A stretch of 64,000 nt of DNA from Xanthomonas arboricola pv. juglandis (GTDB lineage: Bacteria > Pseudomonadota > Gammaproteobacteria > Xanthomonadales > Xanthomonadaceae), in contig NZ_JZEF01000001.1 in the NCBI RefSeq assembly GCF_001013475.1, positions 931,458-995,457 on the forward strand, written 5' to 3'. The position numbers and the translations under genes are program-made. Shown here one piece after another: positions 37,268-45,985 of the stretch (positions within the stretch are counted from its first letter, which is position 1; every line of letters starts with the position of its first letter). The notes beneath the pieces were generated by a model. That model saw only the letters and a list, made by a program, of their open reading frames with translations. It did no database searches and was not told the origin of the DNA.

Positions 37268-38008
37268 TCACCAGCCCATGTGGTGGCCGCCGTTGATATC
37301 CAGGTTGGAGCCGGTGATCCAGGCGGCCTCTTCCGCAACCAGGAATGCCACCGCATAGGCGATTTCTTCCGGCCGGCCCAGGCGGCCGGTGGGGATGTCG
37401 GCAACGATCTTGGCGCGCACCTCTTCCGGCACCGCCATCACCATGTCGGTGGCCACATACCCCGGCGAAACGGTATTGACGGTGACCCCGAACGCGGCAT
37501 TTTCCCGCGCCAGCGAGATGGTGAAGCCGTGCATGCCGGCCTTGGCAGCCGCGTAATTGGCCTGCCCGTACTGGCCCTTCAGGCCATTGATCGAACTGAT
37601 CTGGATCACCCGTCCCCAGCCGCGCTGGCGCATGCCTTCGATCACCGGGCGAGTGACGTTGAACACCGAATTGAGATTGGTGTTGATGACGTCATGCCAT
37701 TGTTCGGCGGTCATGCGATGGAAGGTGGTGTCGCGGGTGATGCCGGCGTTGTTGACCAGTATTTCGATCGGCCCCAGCGCTGCCTGGACGTCCTCGACCA
37801 GGCTGCGCGCATGTTCGGAGGACGCCACATCGCCGCGGAACAGGGCGATGTCGTAGCCCTGGGTCTGCATGCGCTGCTGCCACGCCTGGGCCTTTTCGGC
37901 GTTGCGGAAGTTGCTGGCCACCCGGTGGCCCTGGTCGGCCAGGCGCTTGCAGATGGCGGTGCCGATACCGCCGGTGCCGCCGGTGACCAATACGACGCGA
38001 GATGTCAT
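37268..38008 (-). CDS. phbB: acetoacetyl-CoA reductase PhbB (PhaB)
   Basis: A 246-residue NADPH-dependent short-chain dehydrogenase that makes (R)-3-hydroxybutyryl-CoA for polyhydroxybutyrate. The cofactor loop TGGTGGIGTAIC is near residue 9, followed by VNNAGITRDTTFHRMT (about 85). The catalytic Ser is in QISSINGLKGQYGQANYAAAKAG, which also carries the Tyr-x-x-x-Lys pair. The PGYVATDM motif closes the active site, and the C-terminus ITGSNLDINGGHHMGW is typical of PhaB rather than FabG. phaR follows on the same strand, supporting a PHB role. Neither synthase nor thiolase genes are in the window. Confidence 0.92.
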   Translation of the reverse strand: MTSRVVLVTGGTGGIGTAICKRLADQGHRVASNFRNAEKAQAWQQRMQTQGYDIALFRGDVASSEHARSLVEDVQAALGPIEILVNNAGITRDTTFHRMTAEQWHDVINTNLNSVFNVTRPVIEGMRQRGWGRVIQISSINGLKGQYGQANYAAAKAGMHGFTISLARENAAFGVTVNTVSPGYVATDMVMAVPEEVRAKIVADIPTGRLGRPEEIAYAVAFLVAEEAAWITGSNLDINGGHHMGW

Positions 38009-38092
38009 GACGACTCCAATGGACAGGTAAGACTGGGGGCGGGCAGGACACAGGCGCGCTGCCTGGCCCGACGCCGGTGCTGGGGCGCAATT

Positions 38093-38992
38093 CTAGTCAC
38101 GCCGGGGCTGTGATGCGCGTCCGTTCGCGTCCAGATGCAGGTGCCGGGGCAACTGCTGTGGCGAAAAATGCTGCACCGCATGCTGCAGCAAGGTGTCCAG
38201 CGCCGCCCGGCGCGGCAAGGCGTCCGGCTGCTGTCCCAGCACAGCCCAGGCGGCGTGCAGGGCCGGTTGCGGATCGGCGTCGTCCAGCGCAGGTGCAGCG
38301 TGCGACTTGGACAGCTTGCGGCCGGCCTGATCCAGGATCAGCGGCAGGTGCAGGTAGCGCGGTTGCGGCAGGCCCAGCGCGCGCTGCAGCAACAACTGGC
38401 GCGGGGTGGAGTCGAGCAGGTCGGCGCCGCGCACGACATCGGTGATGGCCTGCGCAGCATCGTCGACCACCACCGCCAGCTGGTACGCCCAGTAGCCATC
38501 GGCGCGGCGCAGCACCACGTCGCCGACCTCGGTATGCACGTCCTGCTCCACGTGGCCCTGCAGCGCATCGTCGAAGCCGACCGGTGGCTGTGGCGGCACC
38601 CGCAGGCGCACTGCACGGCGGGCGCCCAGCGGCGCCACGCAGGCGTGGTGGATGCCGCCCATGCCGGCAAGGTCGGCCCGGCTGCAGCTGCATTCGAATG
38701 CCAGTCCCGCCTCCAGCAAGGTGGCGATGGCAGCCTCGTACTGTGCGTGGCGCCCGGATTGGTACAGCACCGGCAGGTCCGAGTGCAGGCCGAAGGCGGC
38801 CAGCGTGCGCAACTGGCGCGCGCTGGCGCCGGCTTCGGCGCGCGGCGGATCGATGTCTTCGATGCGCACGCACCACTGACCGCCGGCGTGCCGCGCCAGC
38901 AGCCAGCTGCCGAATGCCGCCAGCAGGGAGCCGAAGTGCAGCGGGCCGGTCGGGGAAGGCGCGAAGCGGCCGCGGTAGGGGAGAGCTGGCAT
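38093..38992 (-). CDS. gluQ: glutamyl-Q tRNA(Asp) synthetase
   Basis: 299 residues. GluQ-RS (YadB) resembles a catalytic core of glutamyl-tRNA synthetase without the anticodon domain and attaches glutamate to queuosine of tRNA-Asp. The HIGH-like motif is RFAPSPTGPLHFGSLLAAFG (residues 9-28), and the KMSKS-like loop is RKLSKSHAAPALD. Zinc-binding cysteines appear in ECSCSRADLAG. The DIDPPRAEAGAS stretch and the short C-terminus fit the subfamily. Its substrate, queuosine, depends on queG, also present here. The ATG at 38990-38992 starts the domain at once. Confidence 0.92.
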   Translation of the reverse strand: MPALPYRGRFAPSPTGPLHFGSLLAAFGSWLLARHAGGQWCVRIEDIDPPRAEAGASARQLRTLAAFGLHSDLPVLYQSGRHAQYEAAIATLLEAGLAFECSCSRADLAGMGGIHHACVAPLGARRAVRLRVPPQPPVGFDDALQGHVEQDVHTEVGDVVLRRADGYWAYQLAVVVDDAAQAITDVVRGADLLDSTPRQLLLQRALGLPQPRYLHLPLILDQAGRKLSKSHAAPALDDADPQPALHAAWAVLGQQPDALPRRAALDTLLQHAVQHFSPQQLPRHLHLDANGRASQPRRD

Positions 38993-39089
38993 GATCGGCT
39001 GAATCGTCGGTCAGGTGATCGCTTGATTTCAAGCGCTGACGACCGCAGATCTGCTGCAGCTCATCTTGCTCGCGTGGAGTCGTCGCACC

Positions 39090-39968
39090 ATGTTCAACCG
39101 CATTTTCCTGTTCCTGCTGACCAATTTTGCGGTGCTGGTGCTGGCCGGCATCGTGATGTCGGTGCTGGGCGTCAATCCCGCGCAGATGAGCGGCTTGCTG
39201 GTGATGGCGGCCGTGTTCGGGTTCGGTGGCTCGTTCATCTCGTTGCTGCTGTCCAAGTTCATGGCCAAGCGCAGCACCGGCGCGCAGGTGATCACCGAGC
39301 CGCGCACGCCAACCGAGCGCTGGTTGCTGGCGACGGTGCGCCGTCAGGCCGAGGCGGCCGGCATCGGCATGCCGGAAGTGGCGGTCTACGACGGCCCGGA
39401 GATCAATGCCTTCGCCACTGGCGCCAACCGCAACAACGCGCTGGTGGCGGTGTCCACCGGGCTGCTGCAGAACATGAGCCAGGACGAGGCCGAGGCGGTG
39501 CTGGGCCATGAAATTGCGCATGTCGCCAATGGCGACATGGTCACCATGGCCTTGCTGCAGGGCGTGCTCAATACCTTCGTGATCGTGCTGGCGCGCGTGG
39601 TCGGCGGCGTCATCGACAGCGCCATGTCGGGCAATCGCGACGGTGGCCGCGGCTTTGCCTACTACATCATCGTGTTCGTGCTGGAGATGGTGTTCGGCCT
39701 GTTCGCGACGATGATCGCGATGTGGTTCTCGCGGCGCCGCGAATTCCGCGCCGATGCCGGTGGCGCGCAACTGGCGGGCCGCAGCAAGATGATCGCCGCG
39801 TTGGAGCGCCTGTCGCTCAACCACGGCCAGAACAGCCTGCCTTCGCAGGTGCAGGCGTTCGGCATTTCCGGCGGTGGTGGCGATGGGCTGCGCCGGCTGT
39901 TCCTGAGCCACCCGCCGCTGGCCGAGCGTATCGCCGCGCTGCGCGCCGCCAACGGTGCGGCGATGTAA
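39090..39968 (+). CDS. htpX: membrane metalloprotease HtpX
   Basis: A 292-residue zinc-dependent endoprotease of the inner membrane that degrades misfolded membrane proteins. Two N-terminal helices ([20 protein letters not shown] and [20 protein letters not shown]) and two further hydrophobic segments after the active site match the M48B topology. The metal motif HEIAH is at about residues 140-144 in [14 protein letters not shown]. The third ligand Glu is in [16 protein letters not shown]. The start at 39090 gives [12 protein letters not shown], the usual N-terminus. HtpX is normally under heat- or CpxR-type control, but no site is visible. A 20-bp hairpin follows. Confidence 0.95.
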   Translation: MFNRIFLFLLTNFAVLVLAGIVMSVLGVNPAQMSGLLVMAAVFGFGGSFISLLLSKFMAKRSTGAQVITEPRTPTERWLLATVRRQAEAAGIGMPEVAVYDGPEINAFATGANRNNALVAVSTGLLQNMSQDEAEAVLGHEIAHVANGDMVTMALLQGVLNTFVIVLARVVGGVIDSAMSGNRDGGRGFAYYIIVFVLEMVFGLFATMIAMWFSRRREFRADAGGAQLAGRSKMIAALERLSLNHGQNSLPSQVQAFGISGGGGDGLRRLFLSHPPLAERIAALRAANGAAM

Positions 39969-39992
39969 GACGGTAGCGCCAACCGATGCCTG

Positions 39993-40037
39993 CCAGCCAA
40001 CAAAAAACCCGCGTCCTGCGGGTTTTTTGTTGGCTGG
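39993..40037. terminator. bidirectional terminator between htpX and fimX
   Basis: A perfect 20-bp stem (39993-40012 with 40018-40037) around a GTCCT loop. It has runs of A on one side and T on the other, so it can work for htpX (plus) and fimX (minus), which converge here. Confidence 0.85.
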
Positions 40038-40072
40038 AGCGCGGCGGCAGTGATGCGCTACGGCTGCAGGTC

Positions 40073-42142
40073 TCAGCCGAACTCGTAGTTCATCAACGGC
40101 CCGGTTGGGGCGACGAAATCGCCTTGCACATAGTCCACCCCGGCGCTGAAGAAAGTGCTCATCGACTGCGCATCGGCCACGAACTCGGCCACGGTGAGGA
40201 TGCCGGCCGGCTGCGCGCGCGAGGTGATCTCGCGGATCTTCTCCTGGCTTTCGCGCGCCGAGGCCACTTCGCCGGTGATGCCGCGATCGAGCTTGAGGAA
40301 GGCCGGCTGGAAATGCGCCAGCAACTGGAACGAGTCCAGGCCCGAGCCGAACTGTTCCAGCCCGACCTTGCAGCCCATCGCCGACACCGCCGCCAGGAAC
40401 TGCTGGGCATTGCGCAGATGGGTGAACACCTTCGATTCCGGCGTCTGCAGCCACAGCCGTTCGCCCGGCACGCCGTACACGGCCAACTGCTCGCGGATGA
40501 TGTCGATCATCTGCGGATCGGAGAACGAGTTGGGCCCGATGCGTACCAGCAGGTGCGTCCTGTGTCCTGCACGTTGCCGCTCGCCGAGCTGGCGGATCGC
40601 GCGCGCCACCACCCAGCGGTCGATCTCGGTGATCAGATCGTGTTCTTCGGCGATCGCCATGAAGGCGTTCGGCGACATCATCTCGCCGTTGCGCTCCAGC
40701 CGCAGGAAGGCCTGGTACAGCTCCAGCGGCTCGCCCTGCAGGTTGAGCACCGGTTGGTAATGCAGCAGGAAGCCGTCGCCGACCAGCGCCTCGCGCAGTT
40801 GCTGCACCCAGCGCTCGATGCGTTCCTCTTCGGCCCGGTCGGCCGCGGCCGGGTCGTAGATGCTGACCGCATTGCCGCCGAGCTCGGCGGTGGTGCGCAC
40901 CGCCTCGGTGCCGCGGTTGAGCACGTGGCCGATGCTGGCGATCTTCTCGCCGATCTGCACTCCGCCGATGCTCACCGTCACCGTGGCCGAACGCGCGCCG
41001 ATGCTGAAGACGTGCTGCGCGAAGGCGTCGCGTACCAGCTCCGCCAGTGCATGCGTGCGCGCGTAATTGCCGTCCATCAACAATGCAAAGCTGTGCTCGC
41101 CGAAACGTGCGGCGACCACGCTGTCATCGCTCACGCTGGCCACGTGCGCAGCCAGGGCGGCGATCAGCGCGTCAGCCGAATCCAGGCCGATCTCGGGCAG
41201 CAGGCGCGCGTAGTGGTCGGGCTCGATCAACAGGAAGCCGGACTGGCCTTCGCTGCGGCCGGCGCGCGCCACCGCCTGTTCCAGCGCCACCATGAAAGTG
41301 GGGCGGTTGAGCAGGCCAGTGACCTGATCGCGCTGGCGCAGATCCTCGACCTCGCGCGCCAGCTCCGGGTCGAATTCCTCGCGACGGCGGAACACCACCT
41401 GGATGCACGGCTCGCCTTCGTAGGTCGCGGTGGCGAACTCCATCGTCGCCGGAAAGGTGTCGCCTTCGAGCCGGCGCGCGTCGACCTTGTACTGCGCCGG
41501 CGGCGGCTCGCCCTTGGACATGGCCTTGAGCAGTTGCTTGAAATCGTCGACGTACTGGGCGGCGATCATGTCCAGCAGCGACACGCCTTCAACATCGTCG
41601 AACGACTCGAAGCCGAACATGTCCAGATACGCCTCGTTGGCGCGGATGTGCATGCCTTCGTGCACGTAGGCGATCGGGTCGCGCGAGGAGGCGATCAGGG
41701 CATCGCAGCGCCGTTCGGTCTCGCGCATCTGTGCCTCGATGCGGCGCAGGCCACGGCGTGCCTGCAGGTCGGCCCATTCCGAGCGCACCAGCGCCAGCAG
41801 GTGTTCGGGGCGATGACGCAGCACGATGGCGCGAATGCCATGTGCCGCGGCCTCGACCAGCGCGTTTTCCTCGATCCGCTCAGCCAGCAGGATGATCGGA
41901 ATATCCTTGCCGCTGCCGGCGATCTGTTGCTGCAACGCGCTCATCGGGATCTGCAGCGCCTGCCCGTGCAGGGCCAGGTCGATCTGCCCCGACAGCATGC
42001 TGGCGAGCTCTTCCGGTGTCTGTGGCCGCGACGGACGCACTGCGATGCCGCCGTTGCGCAGCGCGGTCACGATCGCCTCCGCGCTTTCGACGCTGTCGTC
42101 GACGATCATCAGGCGGAGGGTGAGATCTTTGCCTTTTTGCAT
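40073..42142 (-). CDS. fimX: FimX-type c-di-GMP receptor (REC-PAS-degenerate GGDEF-degenerate EAL)
   Basis: 689 residues. A receiver-like domain (about residues 8-125, LRLMIVDDSVESAEAIVTAL) is followed by a PAS domain (about 145-260, IASSRDPIAYVHEGMHIRAN). The GGDEF-fold domain (about 285-420) has its catalytic signature replaced by GEHSF near residue 348. In the EAL-fold domain (about 435-689) EAL is replaced by QAF near residue 477, and the DDFGT site reads EQFGSG. FimX of Xanthomonas binds c-di-GMP through the inactive EAL domain and PilZ to control type IV pili. A start at 42142 with AGGGAA upstream matches this 689-residue form; longer frames are not family-like. It is convergent with htpX. 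Confidence 0.9.
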   Translation of the reverse strand: MQKGKDLTLRLMIVDDSVESAEAIVTALRNGGIAVRPSRPQTPEELASMLSGQIDLALHGQALQIPMSALQQQIAGSGKDIPIILLAERIEENALVEAAAHGIRAIVLRHRPEHLLALVRSEWADLQARRGLRRIEAQMRETERRCDALIASSRDPIAYVHEGMHIRANEAYLDMFGFESFDDVEGVSLLDMIAAQYVDDFKQLLKAMSKGEPPPAQYKVDARRLEGDTFPATMEFATATYEGEPCIQVVFRRREEFDPELAREVEDLRQRDQVTGLLNRPTFMVALEQAVARAGRSEGQSGFLLIEPDHYARLLPEIGLDSADALIAALAAHVASVSDDSVVAARFGEHSFALLMDGNYARTHALAELVRDAFAQHVFSIGARSATVTVSIGGVQIGEKIASIGHVLNRGTEAVRTTAELGGNAVSIYDPAAADRAEEERIERWVQQLREALVGDGFLLHYQPVLNLQGEPLELYQAFLRLERNGEMMSPNAFMAIAEEHDLITEIDRWVVARAIRQLGERQRAGHRTHLLVRIGPNSFSDPQMIDIIREQLAVYGVPGERLWLQTPESKVFTHLRNAQQFLAAVSAMGCKVGLEQFGSGLDSFQLLAHFQPAFLKLDRGITGEVASARESQEKIREITSRAQPAGILTVAEFVADAQSMSTFFSAGVDYVQGDFVAPTGPLMNYEFG

Positions 42143-42260
42143 GCGCGTTTCCCTAGCGACGGGCTTTAATACACGAAGGAACTCGGCTGCGTCCATGTCT
42201 GTGGACACGGCCGCATCCGGGGTGAGACTCAGGCCACGTTTCCATGTGTTGGAGCTGACA

Positions 42261-43442
42261 TCAGGCCACGCTCCCGGCGGCATGGCCGGATGCCCATGCC
42301 CACTGAAAGTTGTAGCCGCCCAACCAGCCGGTCACATCCAGTACCTCGCCGACGAAGTACAGGCCGGCCACCAGCCGCGACTCCATGCTCGCACTGGAGA
42401 CCTGGTTGGTATCGACACCTCCCAGCGTTACTTCAGCGGTGCGATAGCCTTCGGTTCCACTGGCGATCAGCGGGAAGGCAGCCAGCAGATCCGCTGCGGC
42501 CTGCAGCTGCGGTGGGTCGAGCTGGCGGACCGGCTTGTCCGGCAACCACACCTCGCACAGGCGCTGGGCGAACCGCCGCGGCAGCACGTCGGCCAGCACG
42601 TTGCGCAGTTCGGTGGCGCCACGCTGATTTTTCTGGTCGCGCAGCCACGCCGCCGCATCCTGGCCGGGCAGCAGGTCCAGGCGCAGGTCGTCGCCGGGCT
42701 GCCAGTACGAGGAGATCTGCAGGATGGCCGGGCCGCTGACGCCGCGGTGGGTGACCAGCATGAAGTTGCGGAAGCTGACCCCGTTGCACTGCGCCTGGAC
42801 CGGTAGCGCCAGCCCGGACAGGTCCTGCAGCCGTTCCTGGTGCTTGCCGCTCAGGGTCAGCGGCACCAGCCCGGCACGCGTCGGCAACAGCGTGTGGCCG
42901 AACTGCTGGGCCAGCGCATAGCCGAAGCCGCTGGCGCCCATGCTCGGAATCGACAGCCCGCCGGTCGCCACGATCAGCGACTGCGCCTGCACGCGTCCCT
43001 GGCTGGTCTCCACGCTGAAGCCGTCGCTGCCGCGTTGTACCGATTGCACCTTGCAGTCGGTACGCACCTGCACGCCCGCCGCCTCGCACTCGTCCAGCAG
43101 CATGCGCACGATCTGCTTGGACGAGATGTCGCAGAACAGCTGGCCCAGCTCTTTCTCGTGATAGGCGATGCCGTGGCGCTCGACCATCTCCACGAAATCC
43201 AGCGGGCTGTAGCGGGCGAGGGCGGACTTGCAGAAGTGGCGGTTGGCCGAGAGGAAGTTGCCCGGCGTGGTGCCGGTATTGGTGAAGTTGCAGCGGCCGC
43301 CACCGGACATCAGGATCTTCTTGCCGACTTTGTTGGCATGGTCGATCACCAGCACCTGGCGGCCGCGCCGGCCCGCGGTGAAGGCGCTCATCAGTCCGGC
43401 CGCGCCGGCACCGATGACCAGCACGTCGCAACGCATGCTCAT
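42261..43442 (-). CDS. HI0933-family NAD(P)/FAD-dependent oxidoreductase
   Basis: A 393-residue flavoprotein of the HI0933/YhiN family. The dinucleotide-binding fold is at the N-terminus, DVLVIGAGAAGLMSAFTAGR (residues 6-25), followed by KKILMSGGGRCNFTN, the signature stretch of the family. A second FAD contact lies near IVATGGLSIPSMGASGFGY. The end, VTGWLGGYNFQWAWASGHAA, is the conserved C-terminal cofactor-proximal motif. The family function is unknown, with a link to cofactor or RNA chemistry suspected from memory. The start overlaps the stop of the yaeQ-type gene by 4 bases, so they are co-translated. Confidence 0.9.
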   Translation of the reverse strand: MSMRCDVLVIGAGAAGLMSAFTAGRRGRQVLVIDHANKVGKKILMSGGGRCNFTNTGTTPGNFLSANRHFCKSALARYSPLDFVEMVERHGIAYHEKELGQLFCDISSKQIVRMLLDECEAAGVQVRTDCKVQSVQRGSDGFSVETSQGRVQAQSLIVATGGLSIPSMGASGFGYALAQQFGHTLLPTRAGLVPLTLSGKHQERLQDLSGLALPVQAQCNGVSFRNFMLVTHRGVSGPAILQISSYWQPGDDLRLDLLPGQDAAAWLRDQKNQRGATELRNVLADVLPRRFAQRLCEVWLPDKPVRQLDPPQLQAAADLLAAFPLIASGTEGYRTAEVTLGGVDTNQVSSASMESRLVAGLYFVGEVLDVTGWLGGYNFQWAWASGHAAGSVA

Positions 43443-43987
43443 TCGGCCGGGGCTTGCCGCACCATCGGGGTCAGGGTGACGCTGCCGTGGTCGGCCAGCA
43501 TCTGCACCTCGCCGTCCTGGATGATCACGTCGAAGCGCATGCCGCGCTGGATCAGCGCGCCCAGCGCTTCGGTGGCCTGCGAGTCCAGCTCGATCACGCG
43601 CAGGTTGCGCTGGCGGCTAAGCGCGTTGGCCTGCTTCTTCCACCAGGTTTCGGTGGCCTGGCCGCCATAGCCGATCACCACCGCTTCGCGCGACCGATTG
43701 CAGGCCTTGCGCACCCGGCTTTCGTCCGGCTGGCCGAGGTCGATCCACAGGTCCGGGTCGCCGGTGTAGTCGCGCCGCCACAGGTCGGGTTCGTCCTCGT
43801 TGCTGAGGCCGCGGCCGAATTCCAGGCGGTCGTCGGCGAACAGCGCGAACGCCAGCAGCCGCACCATCAGGCGCTCGTCGGTTTCGGAGGGATGCTGGGC
43901 CAGGGTCAACGAATGGTTGGCGTAGTAGCCACGGTCCATGTCGCTGATCTGGAGTTCCGCCCTGCGGACGGTGGCGGTAAGGGCCAT
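43439..43987 (-). CDS. yaeQ: YaeQ-family protein (PD-(D/E)XK-like fold)
   Basis: 182 residues matching E. coli YaeQ. The N-terminus is MALTATVRRAELQISDMDRG. It is followed by LTLAQHPSETDERLMVRLLA, the acidic core LSNEDEPDLWRRDYTGDPDLWIDLGQPD (conserved Asp/Glu), and RVRKACNRSREAVVIGYG. The family has a nuclease-like PD-(D/E)XK fold but no confirmed activity. Starting at 43987 fits E. coli YaeQ; an ATG at 44011 would add 8 residues. Its stop overlaps the start of the HI0933-type gene, so the two are one transcription unit. Confidence 0.9.
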   Translation of the reverse strand: MALTATVRRAELQISDMDRGYYANHSLTLAQHPSETDERLMVRLLAFALFADDRLEFGRGLSNEDEPDLWRRDYTGDPDLWIDLGQPDESRVRKACNRSREAVVIGYGGQATETWWKKQANALSRQRNLRVIELDSQATEALGALIQRGMRFDVIIQDGEVQMLADHGSVTLTPMVRQAPAE

Positions 43988-44049
43988 CAGGATGCCGGTT
44001 GCAAAGGGCATTTATGATACGCCCCCGTTGCAATGCCGGCGTGTTGCGG

Positions 44050-44529
44050 TCAGCGCCGCGCCATCTCGGCCAGCCAACGGTCCAACTGGGCGGCAAATGC
44101 CTGGCGGTCACGCGGGTGCAGGGCCGCGGGCCCGCCGGTGACCACGCCGGCGCCGCGCAGTTCCTCCAGAAAGCCGCGGACCGACAGGCGCTCGTTGATG
44201 CTGTCGCGGGTAAACGGCTCGCCACGCGGGCTGACGGCGGCCGCTTCCGCCTCCAGTACGCGAGCGGCCAGCGGAATGTCCTGGGTGACGACCAGGTCGC
44301 CTGCGGCCACCCGTGCGGCGATGGCGTCGTCTGCCGCGTCCGCGCCTCCAGGTACCTGCAGCGCACGCACGTGGGCCAGGCGAGGGGTGGGCAGGAAATG
44401 ATTGGCGACCAGCGTCACCGCGGTGCCGGTACGTGCGGCGGCGCGGAAAAGGATGTCGCGGATGACTGCCGGGCAGGCATAGGCGTCGACCCAGATATGC
44501 GGGCGGGACGGCAGGGGAGGCGTATTCAT
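44050..44529 (-). CDS. YaiI/YqxD family DUF188 protein
   Basis: 159 residues of the DUF188 family, related to PIN-like nuclease folds. The segment [21 protein letters not shown] has the conserved Asp, Ala and Cys-Pro of the family start. It is followed by [21 protein letters not shown], the D-x-A-D-D pattern [27 protein letters not shown] (acidic residues) and [20 protein letters not shown]. The role is unknown. The ATG at 44527-44529 begins just before the domain. The gene is 62 bases upstream of yaeQ on the same strand; a small palindrome-free gap separates them, so it may share the transcript. Confidence 0.85.
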   Translation of the reverse strand: MNTPPLPSRPHIWVDAYACPAVIRDILFRAAARTGTAVTLVANHFLPTPRLAHVRALQVPGGADAADDAIAARVAAGDLVVTQDIPLAARVLEAEAAAVSPRGEPFTRDSINERLSVRGFLEELRGAGVVTGGPAALHPRDRQAFAAQLDRWLAEMARR

Positions 44530-44796
44530 GTGTTGAAATCGAGAGGGAAGGGGCCTGACAGGTGGTCGGATTCGGCCTGACAGTAAAAAATTTGACGCAA
44601 GGTGTCGCTTTTTGCTGGGAACGCGAGTACTGTGCACGCACTGTGTTTGCAAGGGTCACCGTGAATCGTGGCCTGATGCAGCCGGATCGTTACAGATCTC
44701 GCTTCATCGTTCCGCTTTACCAACGCCTGCAACTCAGTCTCAGCTCCGGCTTTTCGGACGCTGCGATTTATCCATCTATAGTTCAGGAGTTTGTAA

Positions 44797-45006
44797 ATGT
44801 CAGATCGTCAGAGCGGTACCGTGAAGTGGTTCAACGATGCCAAGGGCTTCGGCTTCATCACCCCGGAAAGCGGCCCGGACCTGTTCGTGCACTTCCGTGC
44901 CATCCAGGGCACCGGCTTCAAGTCGCTGCAGGAAGGCCAGAAAGTGACCTTCGTCGCCGTGCAGGGCCAGAAGGGCATGCAGGCTGACCAGGTGCAAGCG
45001 GTCTAA
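44797..45006 (+). CDS. cold-shock domain protein
   Basis: A 69-residue CspA-type nucleic-acid-binding protein that melts RNA structure. The RNP1 motif is KGFGFITP (residues 16-23) and RNP2 is DLFVHFRAI. The front VKWFNDAKG and the tail [20 protein letters not shown] complete one cold-shock domain. AGGAG lies 8-12 bases before the ATG (44785-44789). A 267-base upstream gap gives space for a long 5' leader as in csp genes, but I cannot assign the promoter. Two hairpins follow the stop. It stands alone, divergent from the DUF188 gene. Confidence 0.94.
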   Translation: MSDRQSGTVKWFNDAKGFGFITPESGPDLFVHFRAIQGTGFKSLQEGQKVTFVAVQGQKGMQADQVQAV

Positions 45007-45013
45007 TCCGTCT

Positions 45014-45066
45014 GCAACCGTAAGGTTGCCAAAAACGCCGGTCGCGCAAGCGACCGGCGTTTTTTA
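45014..45066 (+). terminator. tandem hairpins ending the cold-shock gene
   Basis: A short GCAACC-GTAA-GGTTGC stem (45014-45029) is followed by AAAAACGCCGGTCG paired with CGACCGGCGT (45035-45060). That second stem has 10 base pairs and a TTTTTATT run at 45060-45068. The second hairpin is a textbook intrinsic terminator; the first may guard the 3' end. Confidence 0.85.
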
Positions 45067-45181
45067 TTGGGCGCGGTTTGATCAGTGCAATAGAGAGTGC
45101 GGGCGGTTCGGCCCGCTCAGGTGAGCGCAGCGACGACACGCCAATCGGTAGCATGTGCGCTTTCCGCGTGCAGCCTCTTCC

Positions 45182-45880
45182 ATGATCACTGTCCACCATC
45201 TCAACAATTCCCGTTCCCAGCGCGTGCTGTGGCTGCTGGAGGAACTGGCGCTGCCGTACCAGATCGTGCGGCATGAGCGCGATCCCAAGACCATGCTGGC
45301 GCCGGCGGCATTGCGTGCCATCCATCCGCTCGGCAAGTCGCCGGTGGTTGTCGACGGCGATCTGACCGTGGCCGAGTCCGGCGCGATCCTGGAGTTTCTG
45401 ACCGAACGCTACGACACCGAATGCGCGCTGTCGCCGCCACCGCGTCCGCTGGAGTCGCCGGAGCGCCTGAAGTTCCGTTACTGGATGCATTACGCCGAAG
45501 GCTCGGCAATGCCGCCGCTGCTGATGACACTGATCTTCGGGCGGATTCGCAGTGCGCCGATGCCGTTCTTCGCCAAGCCGATCGCACGTGCCATCGTGGA
45601 CAAGGCGATGTCCGGTTTTGTCGGTCCGCAGCTCAAACTGCATCTGGACTGGATGGAGCAGTCGCTGCAGGCAAGCGAATGGTTTGCCGGTGAGCGCTTT
45701 ACTGCAGCCGACATCCAGATGAGCTTCCCGGTGCAGGCCGCTTTTGCACGTGGCGGCGGGCTGGAAAGCTATCCGCGTCTGCGCGCGTTTCTCGCGCGCA
45801 TCGAAGCGCGTCCGGCGTACCTGGCCGCGCTGAAGAAGGGCGGCCCGTTCGAGCTGATGGGGCGCAAGCCCGCCGAGTGA
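45182..45880 (+). CDS. glutathione S-transferase family protein
   Basis: A 232-residue GST. The N-terminal domain has ITVHHLNNSRSQRVLWLLEEL, in which the catalytic Ser-Arg-Ser stretch is visible. LGKSPVVVDGDLTVAESGAI holds the cis-Pro. The C-terminal helical domain contains WFAGERFTAADIQMSFPV, the N-capping box. It is not closely similar to the GST at 3018-3632; the substrates of both are unknown. The ATG at 45182 begins the fold directly. It lies alone downstream of the cold-shock gene terminator, and about 65 bases after its stop a dispersed 30-base repeat occurs. Confidence 0.88.
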   Translation: MITVHHLNNSRSQRVLWLLEELALPYQIVRHERDPKTMLAPAALRAIHPLGKSPVVVDGDLTVAESGAILEFLTERYDTECALSPPPRPLESPERLKFRYWMHYAEGSAMPPLLMTLIFGRIRSAPMPFFAKPIARAIVDKAMSGFVGPQLKLHLDWMEQSLQASEWFAGERFTAADIQMSFPVQAAFARGGGLESYPRLRAFLARIEARPAYLAALKKGGPFELMGRKPAE

Positions 45881-45944
45881 CGTTGCGGGATACGCCCAGG
45901 AAGCTACAGGTCACCGTGCTTCGACGGTGTCCTGCCAGGGTTTG

Positions 45945-45974
45945 GCGAATCCCCAATCCCGACTCCCCAATCCC
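45945..45974 (-). repeat. dispersed 30-base GGGATTG repeat, copy 1
   Basis: On the minus strand it reads GGGATTGGGGAGTCGGGATTGGGGATTCGC. It has about 93% identity (28 of 30) to 50780-50809 on the plus strand. Both lie in intergenic DNA. It is probably a dispersed or simple-sequence element of this lineage. Confidence 0.7.
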
Positions 45975-45985
45975 GTACCGCCCAA

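Noticed and set aside
44592-44620. TTGACG as the -35 of a cold-shock gene promoter
   Set aside because: No acceptable -10 element lies at the right distance (CTGGGA at 17 bases). The TATAGT at 44777-44782 would put the start beyond the ribosome-binding site.
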